A stretch of DNA of 64,000 bases from Pseudomonadota bacterium (GTDB lineage: Bacteria > Pseudomonadota > Gammaproteobacteria > Burkholderiales > Burkholderiaceae_C), in contig CAUJHV010000003.1 of NCBI GenBank assembly GCA_963205115.1, forward strand, positions 62,001 to 126,000, given 5' to 3'. Each line of letters opens with the position of its first letter. Position 1 is the stretch's first letter. The translations under genes were made by a program, and so were the position numbers. Of the stretch, positions 52,053-61,078 are shown piece after piece. The notes below the pieces were generated by a model, which made no database searches, was not told the DNA's origin, and saw only the letters and a list, made by a program, of their open reading frames with translations.

Positions 52053-53228
52053 ATGAACATGACCTTCACTGCGGCGGCTGCCGCCGCCCTGCTGACTTTC
52101 GGTGCCGCACAGGCCCAGGACGTCGGCGTCACCGCCACCGAGATCCTGCTCGGCGAGGTGCAACCCATGTCGGGACCGGCCTCGCTCATTGGCAAGGCGG
52201 GCGCCGCCGGTTCCAAGCTGGCGATTGCCGAGATCAACGCCGCCGGCGGCATCAACGGGCGCAAGCTGCGCGCCATCTATGAAGACGACGGGTACGTGCC
52301 GTCGCGGTCGGTGTCGTCGGTGAAGAAGCTGATCGACAGCGACAAGGTGTTTGCCCTGACTGGCACCACCGGCAGTTCGCACATGGTGGCCATGCTGCCC
52401 AGCATCGAGGAAGCCAAGATCCCCACCATCGTGCACATGGCGCCCAACCCGGCCATCGTCAGCCCGCGCCGGCCCACGGTGTTCATGATCGGCCCCGACT
52501 ACGACCTGGCCGGCTACGTGCCGATACGCCACATGGTGGAGAAGATGGGCATGAAGGGTGGCAAGTTCGGCATCCTTTACCAGGACGACGACTTCGGCAA
52601 GGCCTTGCTGGCGGGCTACCAGAAGGCGATGAAGGAATTTGGCCTGGCCAGCGTGGCAGAGATCCCGTTCAAGCGCGGCGCCAAGGACTTTTCGGCCGAG
52701 GTGCTGACGTTGAAGGACAAGGGCGTGACGGGTGTCTACCTCGGTACGCTGACCACGGAGTCGGCCGCGGTGATGTCGGAGTTCCGCCGCCTGGACATGA
52801 AGGTGACCATCGGCACGCTGTGGGCTGGGCAGTTGCCTGCTGCGGTGAAGCTGGCCGCGCCCGCGGGTTATCAGTACCTGATCCCCGACTACTACGCGTC
52901 GAACTACGACACCGCAGGCCAACAGCTGATGGAACTGGCCAAGAAGCACCTTAACGCCGACGACTACGCCAACTTCAACCGCTATACCGTCAGCGGCTAC
53001 GTAGGCACCAAGGTGCTGGCCGAAGGCATCAAGCGCTGCGGCGCAACTGTCACCCGCGCGTGTGTGGTCGACCAGCTCAACAAGCTGCAGAACTACACCA
53101 CCGGTGGCCTGACGGGCCCGATCTCCTTCAACAATCCCAAGGCGCAGGCGGTGCTGCCGATCAAGCTGTTCCAAACCGACCCCGCCACCGCCAGTGTCAA
53201 GTCGGTGACGGACTTCATCGCCTACTGA
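52053..53228 (+). CDS. Periplasmic substrate-binding protein of HAAT importer (LivK-like)
   Basis: The 391-residue protein has a Sec leader (MNMTFTAAAAAALLTFGAAQAQ) and a type-I binding-protein core, with ILLGEVQPMSGPASLIGKA and IAEINAAGGINGRKLRAI. ATG 52053 is preceded by AAGGAGA (52041-52047); the frame extends upstream without RBS. It is the third LivK-like protein with a nearby importer in the window, and clearly different from the one at 18123. Its place before PECR, hydratase, AtuA and carboxylase genes suggests a terpenoid or branched acid ligand. Confidence 0.9.
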   Translation: MNMTFTAAAAAALLTFGAAQAQDVGVTATEILLGEVQPMSGPASLIGKAGAAGSKLAIAEINAAGGINGRKLRAIYEDDGYVPSRSVSSVKKLIDSDKVFALTGTTGSSHMVAMLPSIEEAKIPTIVHMAPNPAIVSPRRPTVFMIGPDYDLAGYVPIRHMVEKMGMKGGKFGILYQDDDFGKALLAGYQKAMKEFGLASVAEIPFKRGAKDFSAEVLTLKDKGVTGVYLGTLTTESAAVMSEFRRLDMKVTIGTLWAGQLPAAVKLAAPAGYQYLIPDYYASNYDTAGQQLMELAKKHLNADDYANFNRYTVSGYVGTKVLAEGIKRCGATVTRACVVDQLNKLQNYTTGGLTGPISFNNPKAQAVLPIKLFQTDPATASVKSVTDFIAY

Positions 53229-53229
53229 G

Positions 53230-54132
53230 ATGCCGACCAACCGCGAACGCTACCGCTCGGCCTTCAGGCCGGGGCTGTTCGACGGTCGCACCGTGGTGGT
53301 CACGGGCGGTGGCAGCGGCATGGGCCGCTGCACGGCGCACGAACTGGCCAGCCTGGGCGCGCGACTGGCCCTGGTGGGGCGCAAGCTCGACAAGCTGCAG
53401 GCGGTGGCCGACGAGATCACCAGCATCTACCCCGAGCGCACGGGCCAAATCAGCATTCACAGCTGCGACATCCGAGACGAATCGGCGGTCAAGGACACCG
53501 TGGCAGCCATCGTCGCCACACATGGCGGGCTTCACGGGCTCTTCAACTGCGCAGGCGGGCAGTATCCGGCGGCACTGCGCGACATCACGCTCAAGGGCTG
53601 GGACGCGGTGGTGCGCAACAACCTGCACGGGACCTTCCTGTTTTCGCGCGAGTGCTACGTGCAGTGGATGGAGGGCCACGGCGGCAGCATTGTCAATATG
53701 CTGGCCGACATCTGGGGTGGCCTGCCCGGCATGGGGCATTCCGGCGCCGCACGCGGCGGCGTGCTCACCTTTACCGAGACGGCGGCCTGTGAATGGGGCC
53801 ATGCCGGCGTACGCGTCAACGCTGTGGCGCCGGGCTGGGTGGCGTCAGCCGGGATCGACACCTACGACGAGGACTACCGCAACGTCCTGCGCGGCCTGCG
53901 CAGCAAAGTGCCCCTGCAGCGATTCGGTACCGAGGCTGAGCTGTCTTCGGCGGTGGTGTACCTGCTGTCCGACGCGGCCGGCTTCGTCAACGGCACCGTC
54001 ATCCGCGTGGACGGTGGCGTGCCCACCGCGCGTCATACCTGGACGCTGCAGCCGGCGCACAGGCAGTTTCCCTTCGACGGCTTTCCGCAATACCAGCCGC
54101 CAGTGACGTTCAACGACCCGCCTTCGACATGA
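53230..54132 (+). CDS. PECR-like SDR (trans-2-enoyl-CoA reductase family)
   Basis: The 300-residue SDR has TGGGSGMGRCTAHELASLGA near residue 22 and the same HSGAARGG block as the paralogue at 14992, where YxxxK would be. VRVNAVAPGWVASAGIDTYD follows. Like PECR, it probably reduces a branched enoyl-CoA with NADPH. SDRs (AtuB, AtuG) are part of known acyclic terpene utilization clusters. It starts 1 bp after the SBP stop and overlaps the hydratase by 4 bp. Confidence 0.84.
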   Translation: MPTNRERYRSAFRPGLFDGRTVVVTGGGSGMGRCTAHELASLGARLALVGRKLDKLQAVADEITSIYPERTGQISIHSCDIRDESAVKDTVAAIVATHGGLHGLFNCAGGQYPAALRDITLKGWDAVVRNNLHGTFLFSRECYVQWMEGHGGSIVNMLADIWGGLPGMGHSGAARGGVLTFTETAACEWGHAGVRVNAVAPGWVASAGIDTYDEDYRNVLRGLRSKVPLQRFGTEAELSSAVVYLLSDAAGFVNGTVIRVDGGVPTARHTWTLQPAHRQFPFDGFPQYQPPVTFNDPPST

Positions 54133-54926
54133 GCCAAGCTTCTGACTTCACACAGGTCCGCGTGGAGGCACGCGGCAGCGCCTGCTGGGTCACCATCGAC
54201 CGTGCCGCGCAGCACAACACCATGACCGATGTGGTGATGCAGGAGCTGACGGCCGCGCTGCAGGCGGCTGAAGCGATGACCGGCGTGCGCGCCATCGTCA
54301 TCACCGGCGCCGGCGACAAGACCTTCTGCGCCGGTGGCGCGCTCAAGCCCACCGCCGACGGGTCGCCTTTCGCGCTGGAGCCAGGGCGCTTCGACAACCC
54401 GGTGGCCGACCTCTTCCGCGCCATGGACCGCTGCAACCTGCCCATCGTGGCGCGGGTCAACGGCGGCGCCTTCGGTGGCGGCCTGGGCCTGGTCTGCGCC
54501 TGCGACTTTGCCGTGGCCGCCGACAGCGCGATGTTCGGCACCACCGAAGCCCGCGTGGGCGTGTTCCCGATGATGATCCTGCCGGTGCTGATGCGCGTCA
54601 TCCCGCGCCGCCGGCTGCTGGAGATGTGCTGCTACGCGCACCGCTTTGCGGCCGCGCAGGCGCAGCAGATGGACATCGTCAACGAGGTCGTGGCCGCCGA
54701 CCAACTGGATAGCGCGGTCGACGCGCTGGTTGAGCGACTGGCCGCCAATTCGCCGGTGGCGCTGCGCATCGGCCGCCGTGCCATCGGCGCCATGACCGAT
54801 CTGTCGCTGGCCGACGCGCTGAACCTGGCTCAGGCGGTGCTGCCGATCCTGGCGCAGAGCGAAGACACGCGCGAGGGCATGAAGGCCTTTGCAGAACGAC
54901 GTGCGCCGGTGTGGCCGGGACGATGA
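54129..54926 (+). CDS. Enoyl-CoA hydratase family protein, AtuE/LiuC-like
   Basis: The 265-residue crotonase-fold protein has FCAGGALKPT near 65, NGGAFGGGLGLVCACDFAVAA near 115 and FGTTEARVGVFPMMILPVL near 140. The first Glu is Gly (GGGLGL) and the second is kept (TTEARVG). This GGGxGL plus E pattern is what I recall for 3-methylglutaconyl-CoA (LiuC) and isohexenylglutaconyl-CoA (AtuE) hydratases. Next to a geranyl/methylcrotonyl-type carboxylase it should hydrate the carboxylated enoyl-CoA. It overlaps both neighbours by 4 bp. Confidence 0.84.
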   Translation: MSQASDFTQVRVEARGSACWVTIDRAAQHNTMTDVVMQELTAALQAAEAMTGVRAIVITGAGDKTFCAGGALKPTADGSPFALEPGRFDNPVADLFRAMDRCNLPIVARVNGGAFGGGLGLVCACDFAVAADSAMFGTTEARVGVFPMMILPVLMRVIPRRRLLEMCCYAHRFAAAQAQQMDIVNEVVAADQLDSAVDALVERLAANSPVALRIGRRAIGAMTDLSLADALNLAQAVLPILAQSEDTREGMKAFAERRAPVWPGR

Positions 54927-56728
54927 TGGCAACCGTGCCACGTAGGACCACTCCGCTGCGCATCGGCTGCGCCGCGGGCTTCTGGGGCGACACCGAGGCC
55001 GGTGCTGCGCAGCTGGTGCGCCACGGCGACATCGACGTGCTGGTGTTCGACTGCCTCGCGGAGATCACGATGGCGCTGCTGGCGCGCGCCCGCACCAAGG
55101 ATCCGTCCGCCGGCTACACGCCCGATTTCGTGCGCACCATCGCCGCGTTGGGACCCGAGATCCGCGACCGCGGCATCCAGGTGCTGTCCAACGCCGGCGG
55201 CATGAACCCGCGCGGCTGCGCTGCCGCTTTGCGCCAGGCCTTGGCCGCCCAGGGCGTGGAATTGAAGATTGCGGTCGTCGAAGGCGACGACCTGTCGGCA
55301 CAAGCGGATGCACTGCGCGAGGCCGGCACCACCGAGATGTTCAGCGGCGTGCCCATGCCGGCCAAGCTGCTCAGCATCAACGCCTACCTGGGCGCGCAGC
55401 CGCTGGCTGCGGCACTGGCGGCCGGTGCCGACATCGTCATCACCGGCCGCGTGGTCGACAGTGCCGTCACGCTGGCGCCGCTGGTGCATGCCTTCGGCTG
55501 GGCCTGGGACGACTGGGATCGTCTGGCGCTGGGCAGCCTGGCTGGCCACGTCATCGAATGCGGCACGCAGTGCACCGGCGGCCTGTTCACCGACTGGGAG
55601 AAGGTGCCTGGCTGGGACAACATGGGTTTTCCCATCGTCGAATGCGAACCCGACGGCCGCAGCTTCATCGTCACCAAGCCCCCGGCCACCGGTGGGCTCG
55701 TGACGCCGGCCACGGTGGCCGAGCAGGTGCTGTACGAAATCGGTGACCCGCGCGACTATCGGCTGCCTGACGTTCGATGTGACTTTTCGCAGGTGCAGCT
55801 GGTGGCCGATGGACCTGACCGCGTGCGCGTCAGCGGCGCGATCGGCCGGCCGGCGCCGGCCACGCTGAAGGTCTGCGCGACGTACGGTGACGGCTGGCGG
55901 CTGCTGGGCACGCTGATGATCGGTGGCGCCGAAGCCGCCCGCAAGGCGCAGCGTGTGGGCGATGCCATCCTCGCCCGGAGCACGCGGCTGCTGGGCGAGC
56001 GCGGCATCGCGCCCTTCAGCGAAACCAGCCTGGAGGTGCTGGGCGCCGAGGCCACCTACGGCCCGCACAGCCGCGCTGGTGCGGCACGTGAAGTCGTGCT
56101 GAAGATCGCGGCCCGCCATGCCGACAAGGCTGCGCTGGAGCTGCTGGCGCGCGAACTGGCACCTTCAGCCACGGCGATGGCGCAGGGCATTACCGGCTTT
56201 GCGGCCGGGCGGCCGTCACCTTCGCCGGTGGTGCGGCTGTTCTCGTGCCTGGTGGACCGTCGGCGCGTGCACGCACAACTCAGCGTCGACGAGGTGGCCG
56301 TGCCGTTCGACGACGCAACTTCAACATGGACCGACGTCGTGCTGCCTGCGTGGCCCGCTACCCCGGCCACTCCCATCGGCACCGCCCGCACCCGCGTGCC
56401 GCTCCTGCGCATCGCCCATGGCCGCAGCGGAGACAAGGGCGACACCGCCAACATCGGAATCGTGGCGCGCAGCGCCGGGGTCTATGCCTGGCTGCGGCAG
56501 GCACTGACGGCCGAGGTCGTGGCCGGCTACATGGCGCACGCGGCGCGCGGCCCTGTCACGCGCTACGAGCTGCCGGGCCTGCAGGCGCTGAACTTCACGC
56601 TGGAACAGGCACTGGGCGGTGGTGGCACTTCGTCGCTGCGCTACGACCCCCAAGGCAAGGCCTTCGCCCAGATGCTTCTGGACCTGGAACTGGACGTGCC
56701 TGACGATCTGCTGGCCACCCTCTCATGA
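54923..56728 (+). CDS. atuA: AtuA-family protein (acyclic terpene utilization, DUF1446 type)
   Basis: The 601-residue protein begins with IGCAAGFWGDTEAGAAQLVR, then ADIVITGRVVDSAVTLAPLVHAFGW and GHVIECGTQCTGGLFTDW, all characteristic of the AtuA/DUF1446 family. The C-terminal AHGRSGDKGDTANIGIVAR is also typical. Its biochemical role is unknown, though it is needed for growth on citronellol and geraniol in Pseudomonas. I chose ATG 54923, which overlaps the hydratase stop; a GTG at 54911 is in frame but has no RBS. It overlaps TetR by 4 bp. Confidence 0.88.
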   Translation: MMATVPRRTTPLRIGCAAGFWGDTEAGAAQLVRHGDIDVLVFDCLAEITMALLARARTKDPSAGYTPDFVRTIAALGPEIRDRGIQVLSNAGGMNPRGCAAALRQALAAQGVELKIAVVEGDDLSAQADALREAGTTEMFSGVPMPAKLLSINAYLGAQPLAAALAAGADIVITGRVVDSAVTLAPLVHAFGWAWDDWDRLALGSLAGHVIECGTQCTGGLFTDWEKVPGWDNMGFPIVECEPDGRSFIVTKPPATGGLVTPATVAEQVLYEIGDPRDYRLPDVRCDFSQVQLVADGPDRVRVSGAIGRPAPATLKVCATYGDGWRLLGTLMIGGAEAARKAQRVGDAILARSTRLLGERGIAPFSETSLEVLGAEATYGPHSRAGAAREVVLKIAARHADKAALELLARELAPSATAMAQGITGFAAGRPSPSPVVRLFSCLVDRRRVHAQLSVDEVAVPFDDATSTWTDVVLPAWPATPATPIGTARTRVPLLRIAHGRSGDKGDTANIGIVARSAGVYAWLRQALTAEVVAGYMAHAARGPVTRYELPGLQALNFTLEQALGGGGTSSLRYDPQGKAFAQMLLDLELDVPDDLLATLS

Positions 56729-57483
56729 ACGAACCCGCCTCCGTCACGCCCATCGCCGCTGGCAAGCAGACGCCGCGCCGGCTGCGCCGCGCCAGCGAGA
56801 TCCTGGCCGCCGCTCGTGAAGTGTTCCTGGATAAAGGCTTCGAACGTTCGTCGGTGGCCGAAATCGCAACCCGCGTGGGCGTCGTGGAGGGCTTGGTCTA
56901 CACCTACTTCCCGACCAAGCGAGACCTGCTCAACGAGGTGCTGCGCGGCATGTACCTGCCGCTGATCCAGGACATCGAAGCCGGCTTTTCGCGTATCCAC
57001 GGGTTGCGCAGCCGGCTGCGATTCCTGATCTGGCGGCATCTGCGGGTGTATGTCGAGGAGCCCGGCCTGTCGCGCATCGTCTTGCACGAAGTGCGCACAG
57101 GCCCCGAGTACTTCAAGTCGGTGCTGCATGACCTGCATGTGCAGTACACAGCCTTCTTGATGCGTACCGTGCGTGAAGCCGAGCACGACGGCGAACTGCC
57201 GCCCGGCACCGACGCCGAGATGGTTCGCAGCATGGTCTACGGCGGCATCGAGCACCGGATGTGGGCCACGCTGTTCGGCCGTGGATCGGTCGACATCGAA
57301 GCCACCGCCGACAGCTACACCGACTTGGTCCTGCGTGGCCTGCTGCCCGCTGCGTCGTTGTCCGCCGCAGAGGCGCTGGAGCGCCGCGTGGCACGTCTGG
57401 AAGCGCTGGCAACGGCGGGCCCGCCTGCCTTCGCGCCCCCCGCCAAAGCAACACCCAAGGCGGCTCGCCGCCGCAAGACATGA
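56725..57483 (+). CDS. TetR-family transcriptional regulator
   Basis: The 252-residue protein has an N-terminal TetR HTH (SSVAEIATRVGVVEGLVYTYFPTKRDLL) near residues 40-68 and a helical ligand domain. The C-terminal tail is Ala/Lys/Arg-rich (PPAKATPKAARRRKT). It is encoded inside the operon (ATGA overlaps on both sides), so it probably autoregulates the terpene genes with an acyl-CoA or acid as inducer, like AtuR/LiuR-type regulators. No palindrome matching the region-1 motif is in the operon promoter, so it is probably not the region-1 regulator. Confidence 0.88.
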   Translation: MNEPASVTPIAAGKQTPRRLRRASEILAAAREVFLDKGFERSSVAEIATRVGVVEGLVYTYFPTKRDLLNEVLRGMYLPLIQDIEAGFSRIHGLRSRLRFLIWRHLRVYVEEPGLSRIVLHEVRTGPEYFKSVLHDLHVQYTAFLMRTVREAEHDGELPPGTDAEMVRSMVYGGIEHRMWATLFGRGSVDIEATADSYTDLVLRGLLPAASLSAAEALERRVARLEALATAGPPAFAPPAKATPKAARRRKT

Positions 57484-58952
57484 CGCCGATCCGCAAGCTC
57501 TTCATTGCCAACCGCGCTGAAATCGCGCTGCGCATCGTGCGCACGGCGCGCCGGCTCGGCATTCGCACTGTGGTTCCCTGGCACGAATGTGACCGCCACG
57601 GACCCGCATTGCAGGAGGCCGACGAAACCGTGCAGGTCTTCGGCGACCCGCCCGTGTCGGCTTGGCTCGACGGTGCCGCCCTGATCCGCGCGGCTCGCGA
57701 ATCCGGCTGCGACGCGGTACATCCCGGTTACGGATTCCTGTCCGAAAACGCCGGCTTTGCGCGCGCCGTGGTGGATGCAGGCCTGGTGTTTGTCGGCCCC
57801 GATGCTGCGGCAATCGACCTCATGGGCGACAAGATCAGTGCGCGCAAGTTTGCGGTGGCGCAGGGTGTACCGGTCACACCTTCAGCCGACGAGGCCGATG
57901 ACCCGGCCACGTTCGCCGCACGCGCCCGGGCGGTGGGCTTCCCTCTGCTGATCAAGGGCGCCGCCGGCGGTGGCGGCAAGGGCATGCAGATCGTACGGGA
58001 CGAGGCTGCGCTTGCGGACGCCATCACCACAGCACGCAACGAGAGCCAGCGCTACTTTGGCGACGGACGCCTGTTTGCCGAACGTTTCATCGAGCGGCCA
58101 CGCCACATCGAGGTGCAGGTGTTCGGCGACCGCCACGGCAACGTCATCCACCTGGGCGAGCGCGAGTGTTCGATCCAGCGTCGCTTCCAGAAGCTGATCG
58201 AAGAAACGCCTGCCCCCGGCCTGGCCCCCGCACTGCGTGACCGCATCTGCAGCGCCGCAGTTCGGCTGGCGCAGGCGGCCGGCTATGTAAACGCCGGTAC
58301 CGTGGAATGCATCGTCTCACCCGATGGCGAATTCTTCTTCCTGGAGATGAATACGCGTCTGCAGGTCGAGCACCCGGTGACGGAGATGGTCACCGGCTTG
58401 GATCTGGTGGAACTGCAGTTGCGCGTGGCCGAAGGCCATCCGCTGCCGCTGGCCCAGGCCGACGTGCGCTGGCAGGGCCATGCCATCGAGTGCCGGCTGC
58501 TGGCCGAAGACGCGGATGCCGGCTTCGTGCCCGACACCGGCCGGGTGCGCTTGCTGCGGGTGCCGCATGGCCCCGGCGTCCGCTTCGACGGCGGCGTGGT
58601 CGAAGGGGCGCCGGTGACGGCGAACTTCGATTCGATGCTGGCCAAGCTGGTGACGCATGGCGCGACGCGCGAGCTTGCGATCTCGCGCGCACGCCAGGCG
58701 CTGGCCGACACGGTGATGCTGGGCGTCACGCTGAACGCCGACTTCTTGTCGCGCGTGCTGCAAAACCCGGCCTTCGCGCGCGGTGAGACCGATACCGGTT
58801 TCATCGACCGCCACCGCGACGCGTTGAAACCCGCCGAGCGGACCGATGCCGAAAGCCGCCTGCTGCTGGCGGTGGCCGCGTGCGTGCTGCGTGAACCCGC
58901 GGCGCGTGCGCTGCTCAAGCCGCATGCCGCCATGGGCGCTTGGCGCAACTGA
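57480..58952 (+). CDS. atuF: Biotin carboxylase half of a geranyl/methylcrotonyl-CoA carboxylase-type alpha subunit
   Basis: The 490-residue protein carboxylates biotin with ATP and bicarbonate. It has FIANRAEIALRI near residues 8-19, GAAGGGGKGMQIV near 160-172 (ATP-grasp), RECSIQRRFQKLIEE near 230 and EMNTRLQVEHPVTE near 289. Family alpha subunits are about 650 residues and carry a biotin carrier domain at the C-terminus; this frame stops at TGA 58950 right after the carboxylase domain. The next gene is in the same frame. Read together they form a normal-length alpha subunit. It overlaps TetR by 4 bp. Confidence 0.88.
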   Translation: MTPIRKLFIANRAEIALRIVRTARRLGIRTVVPWHECDRHGPALQEADETVQVFGDPPVSAWLDGAALIRAARESGCDAVHPGYGFLSENAGFARAVVDAGLVFVGPDAAAIDLMGDKISARKFAVAQGVPVTPSADEADDPATFAARARAVGFPLLIKGAAGGGGKGMQIVRDEAALADAITTARNESQRYFGDGRLFAERFIERPRHIEVQVFGDRHGNVIHLGERECSIQRRFQKLIEETPAPGLAPALRDRICSAAVRLAQAAGYVNAGTVECIVSPDGEFFFLEMNTRLQVEHPVTEMVTGLDLVELQLRVAEGHPLPLAQADVRWQGHAIECRLLAEDADAGFVPDTGRVRLLRVPHGPGVRFDGGVVEGAPVTANFDSMLAKLVTHGATRELAISRARQALADTVMLGVTLNADFLSRVLQNPAFARGETDTGFIDRHRDALKPAERTDAESRLLLAVAACVLREPAARALLKPHAAMGAWRN

Positions 58953-58964
58953 ACCCCTTCGAAG

Positions 58965-59462
58965 ATGAACCCCTACCACTTCAGTGACGCGCCACAGCGG
59001 CGCTACCGCGTGCACGGCCAACCCGGTACCGACCACGTGCAGGTCGACGGCAACACGGTGGACGTGCGCCCGGATGGTGACGGCCGCTTCCGCGCCACGC
59101 TCGATGGAGTTGCCGAGTGCGTGCATGCGGTTGCCGATGGCGACTCCGTGCACCTGCAATGGCGCGGCCGCGCCTGGCGCATCGACCGCATCGACGCCAC
59201 GCGCGCCATCGCGGCGGCGGCCGGCAGTGGCGCCGGGGTCTCGCACGCACCGATGCCTGGTGTGATCGTGTCGCTGCAGGTCGTGGCAGGACAGCGGGTC
59301 AATGAAGGCGATGCGCTGCTGGTGATCGAGAGCATGAAGTTGCAGATGACCATCGCCGCCGCCTGCAGGGGTACCGTAGGACCGCTGCCGCTGGCGGTGG
59401 GCCAGACCTTCCAGCGCGGCGCGGTGCTGGCCCAGGTCACGCCCGACGAGGTGAACGCATGA
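58965..59462 (+). CDS. atuF: BT and biotin carrier domains of the carboxylase alpha subunit (separate ORF)
   Basis: The 165-residue protein has a BT-type beta-barrel region (about 14-80), then APMPGVIVSLQVVAGQ near 95 and VIESMKLQM with the biotinyl Lys at residue 125. It starts at ATG 58965, in frame with the upstream carboxylase after one TGA and four codons (TPSK), and has no clear RBS, so independent initiation is doubtful. It may be a natural split, a nonsense mutation or a sequencing error; both proteins together resemble AtuF/LiuD alpha. It overlaps the carboxyltransferase by 4 bp. Confidence 0.84.
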   Translation: MNPYHFSDAPQRRYRVHGQPGTDHVQVDGNTVDVRPDGDGRFRATLDGVAECVHAVADGDSVHLQWRGRAWRIDRIDATRAIAAAAGSGAGVSHAPMPGVIVSLQVVAGQRVNEGDALLVIESMKLQMTIAAACRGTVGPLPLAVGQTFQRGAVLAQVTPDEVNA

Positions 59463-61066
59463 GTCGCATCGTTAGCCACCTCGACACCACGTCCGACGGC
59501 TATCGCCGCAACCACGCCGAGATGACGCGCCGGGTACAGGCGCTGCGCGAGCTGACACACAAGGTGCGCCATGAGCGCCCGGCCCGTGACGTGGAACGTC
59601 TGCACCGGCAGAAGAAGCTGACCGTGCGTGAGCGGCTGGACCTGCTGCTGGACCCCGGCACGCCGTTCCTGGAACTGTCCACGCTGGCGGCCAACCGCGC
59701 CTATGGCGGTGAGGTGCACGGCGCCGGCTGCGTGTCGGGCATCGGCATCGTGCAGGGGCGCGAGGTCATCATTCATGCCGACGACCCCAGTATCAAGGGC
59801 GGCGCCTGGTACCCACTGACGATCAAGAAGATCGTGCGCACGCTGGATATCGCCATCGAGAACCGGCTGCCGGTGATCCATCTTTGCGACAGCGCGGGCG
59901 GATTCCTGCCGCTGCAGTCCGAACTGTTTCCCGACCGCTATGCCGCCGGGCGCATCTTCCGCAACCAGTGCACCTTGTCCAAGCTGGGTGTGCCACAGAT
60001 CGCCGTGGTGCTGGGGCACTGCACGGCTGGCGGCGCCTACATCCCGGCGCTCTGTGATTACAGCGTCATCGTGCGCGGCAACGGCGGCGTGTTCCTGGGC
60101 GGGCCGCCGCTGGTGAAGGCCGCCACTGGCGAGGTGGTGACAGCCGAGGCGCTGGGCGGCGCCGACATGCACACCAGCGTATCAGGCACCTGCGACTACC
60201 CGGCCGACGACGAACCCCACGCTCTTGCCATTGCACGCGACATCCTGGCGCAGACCACGCCGATCGAGAAGACGCGCATCGACCGCGTCGAGCCAGAAGA
60301 CCCGTACTACGACCCGGCCGAGCTCTACGGCATCATCCCCAGCGATTGGAAGACCGGCTTCGACATGCGCGAGGTGATCGCTCGTCTGGTCGACGGCAGC
60401 CGCTTCCACGAATACCAGCCGCACTACGGCACCACGCTGGTGTGCGGCTTTGCGCGCATATGGGGCTGCAAGGTCGGCATCCTCGCCAACAACGGCGTGC
60501 TGTTCAACGACAGCTCGCTGAAGGCCGCGCACTTCATGCGCCTGTGCGACCGAGACCGCACGCCGCTGCTCTTCCTGCAGAACATCACCGGCTACATGGT
60601 GGGCCGTGAGTACGAGGAACGCGGCATCACCAAGGACGGCGCCAAGATGATCATGACGCAGGTCGGCTGCTCGGTGCCCAAGTTCACGGTCATCGTCGGT
60701 GGGTCCTTCGGGGCCGGCAACTACGGCATGTGCGGGCGTGCCTACGACGGGCGCTTCCTGTGGATGTGGCCGCAGTCGCAGATCGCGGTGATGGGCGCCG
60801 AACAGGCGGCCAACACGCTGGCTGAGGTCAAGATCCGCCAGCTCGAACGCAAGGGCCACCAGCTGACCGAAGCCGAGATCGCCGCCATCCGCGACCCGGT
60901 GTTGGAACGCTTTCGGGCCGAGAGCGACGCGTACCACTCCACATCGGAGCTGTGGGACGACGGCATCCTGGATCCGCTGGACACGCGCAACGCGCTCGGC
61001 ATGGCGATCGTGGCCTCGCTGAATGCGCCCTTCGGCGAGCAGGGCTACGGCGTGCTGCGGCTTTAG
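59459..61066 (+). CDS. atuC: Carboxyltransferase (beta) subunit of geranyl/methylcrotonyl-type acyl-CoA carboxylase
   Basis: The 535-residue protein transfers carboxyl from biotin to an enoyl-CoA. It has KLTVRERLDLLLDPGTPFLELS near residue 53, CTAGGAYIPALCDYSVIV near 190, GPPLVKAATGEVVTAEALGGADMH near 215, and GGSFGAGNYGMCGRAYD near 418, all of the MccB/AtuC group. Length matches (about 535-538). Whether the substrate is geranyl-CoA or methylcrotonyl-CoA depends on a few pocket residues that I cannot assign here; the AtuA and AtuE-like neighbours favour geranyl-CoA or a related terpene acyl-CoA. Confidence 0.9.
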   Translation: MSRIVSHLDTTSDGYRRNHAEMTRRVQALRELTHKVRHERPARDVERLHRQKKLTVRERLDLLLDPGTPFLELSTLAANRAYGGEVHGAGCVSGIGIVQGREVIIHADDPSIKGGAWYPLTIKKIVRTLDIAIENRLPVIHLCDSAGGFLPLQSELFPDRYAAGRIFRNQCTLSKLGVPQIAVVLGHCTAGGAYIPALCDYSVIVRGNGGVFLGGPPLVKAATGEVVTAEALGGADMHTSVSGTCDYPADDEPHALAIARDILAQTTPIEKTRIDRVEPEDPYYDPAELYGIIPSDWKTGFDMREVIARLVDGSRFHEYQPHYGTTLVCGFARIWGCKVGILANNGVLFNDSSLKAAHFMRLCDRDRTPLLFLQNITGYMVGREYEERGITKDGAKMIMTQVGCSVPKFTVIVGGSFGAGNYGMCGRAYDGRFLWMWPQSQIAVMGAEQAANTLAEVKIRQLERKGHQLTEAEIAAIRDPVLERFRAESDAYHSTSELWDDGILDPLDTRNALGMAIVASLNAPFGEQGYGVLRL

Positions 61067-61078
61067 GAGAGCGCCGTC

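Noticed and set aside
56725-57483. The TetR protein as regulator of the shared operator in region 1
   Set aside because: Its own operon promoter (46349-46609) has no good copy of the motif, so the link is not supported.
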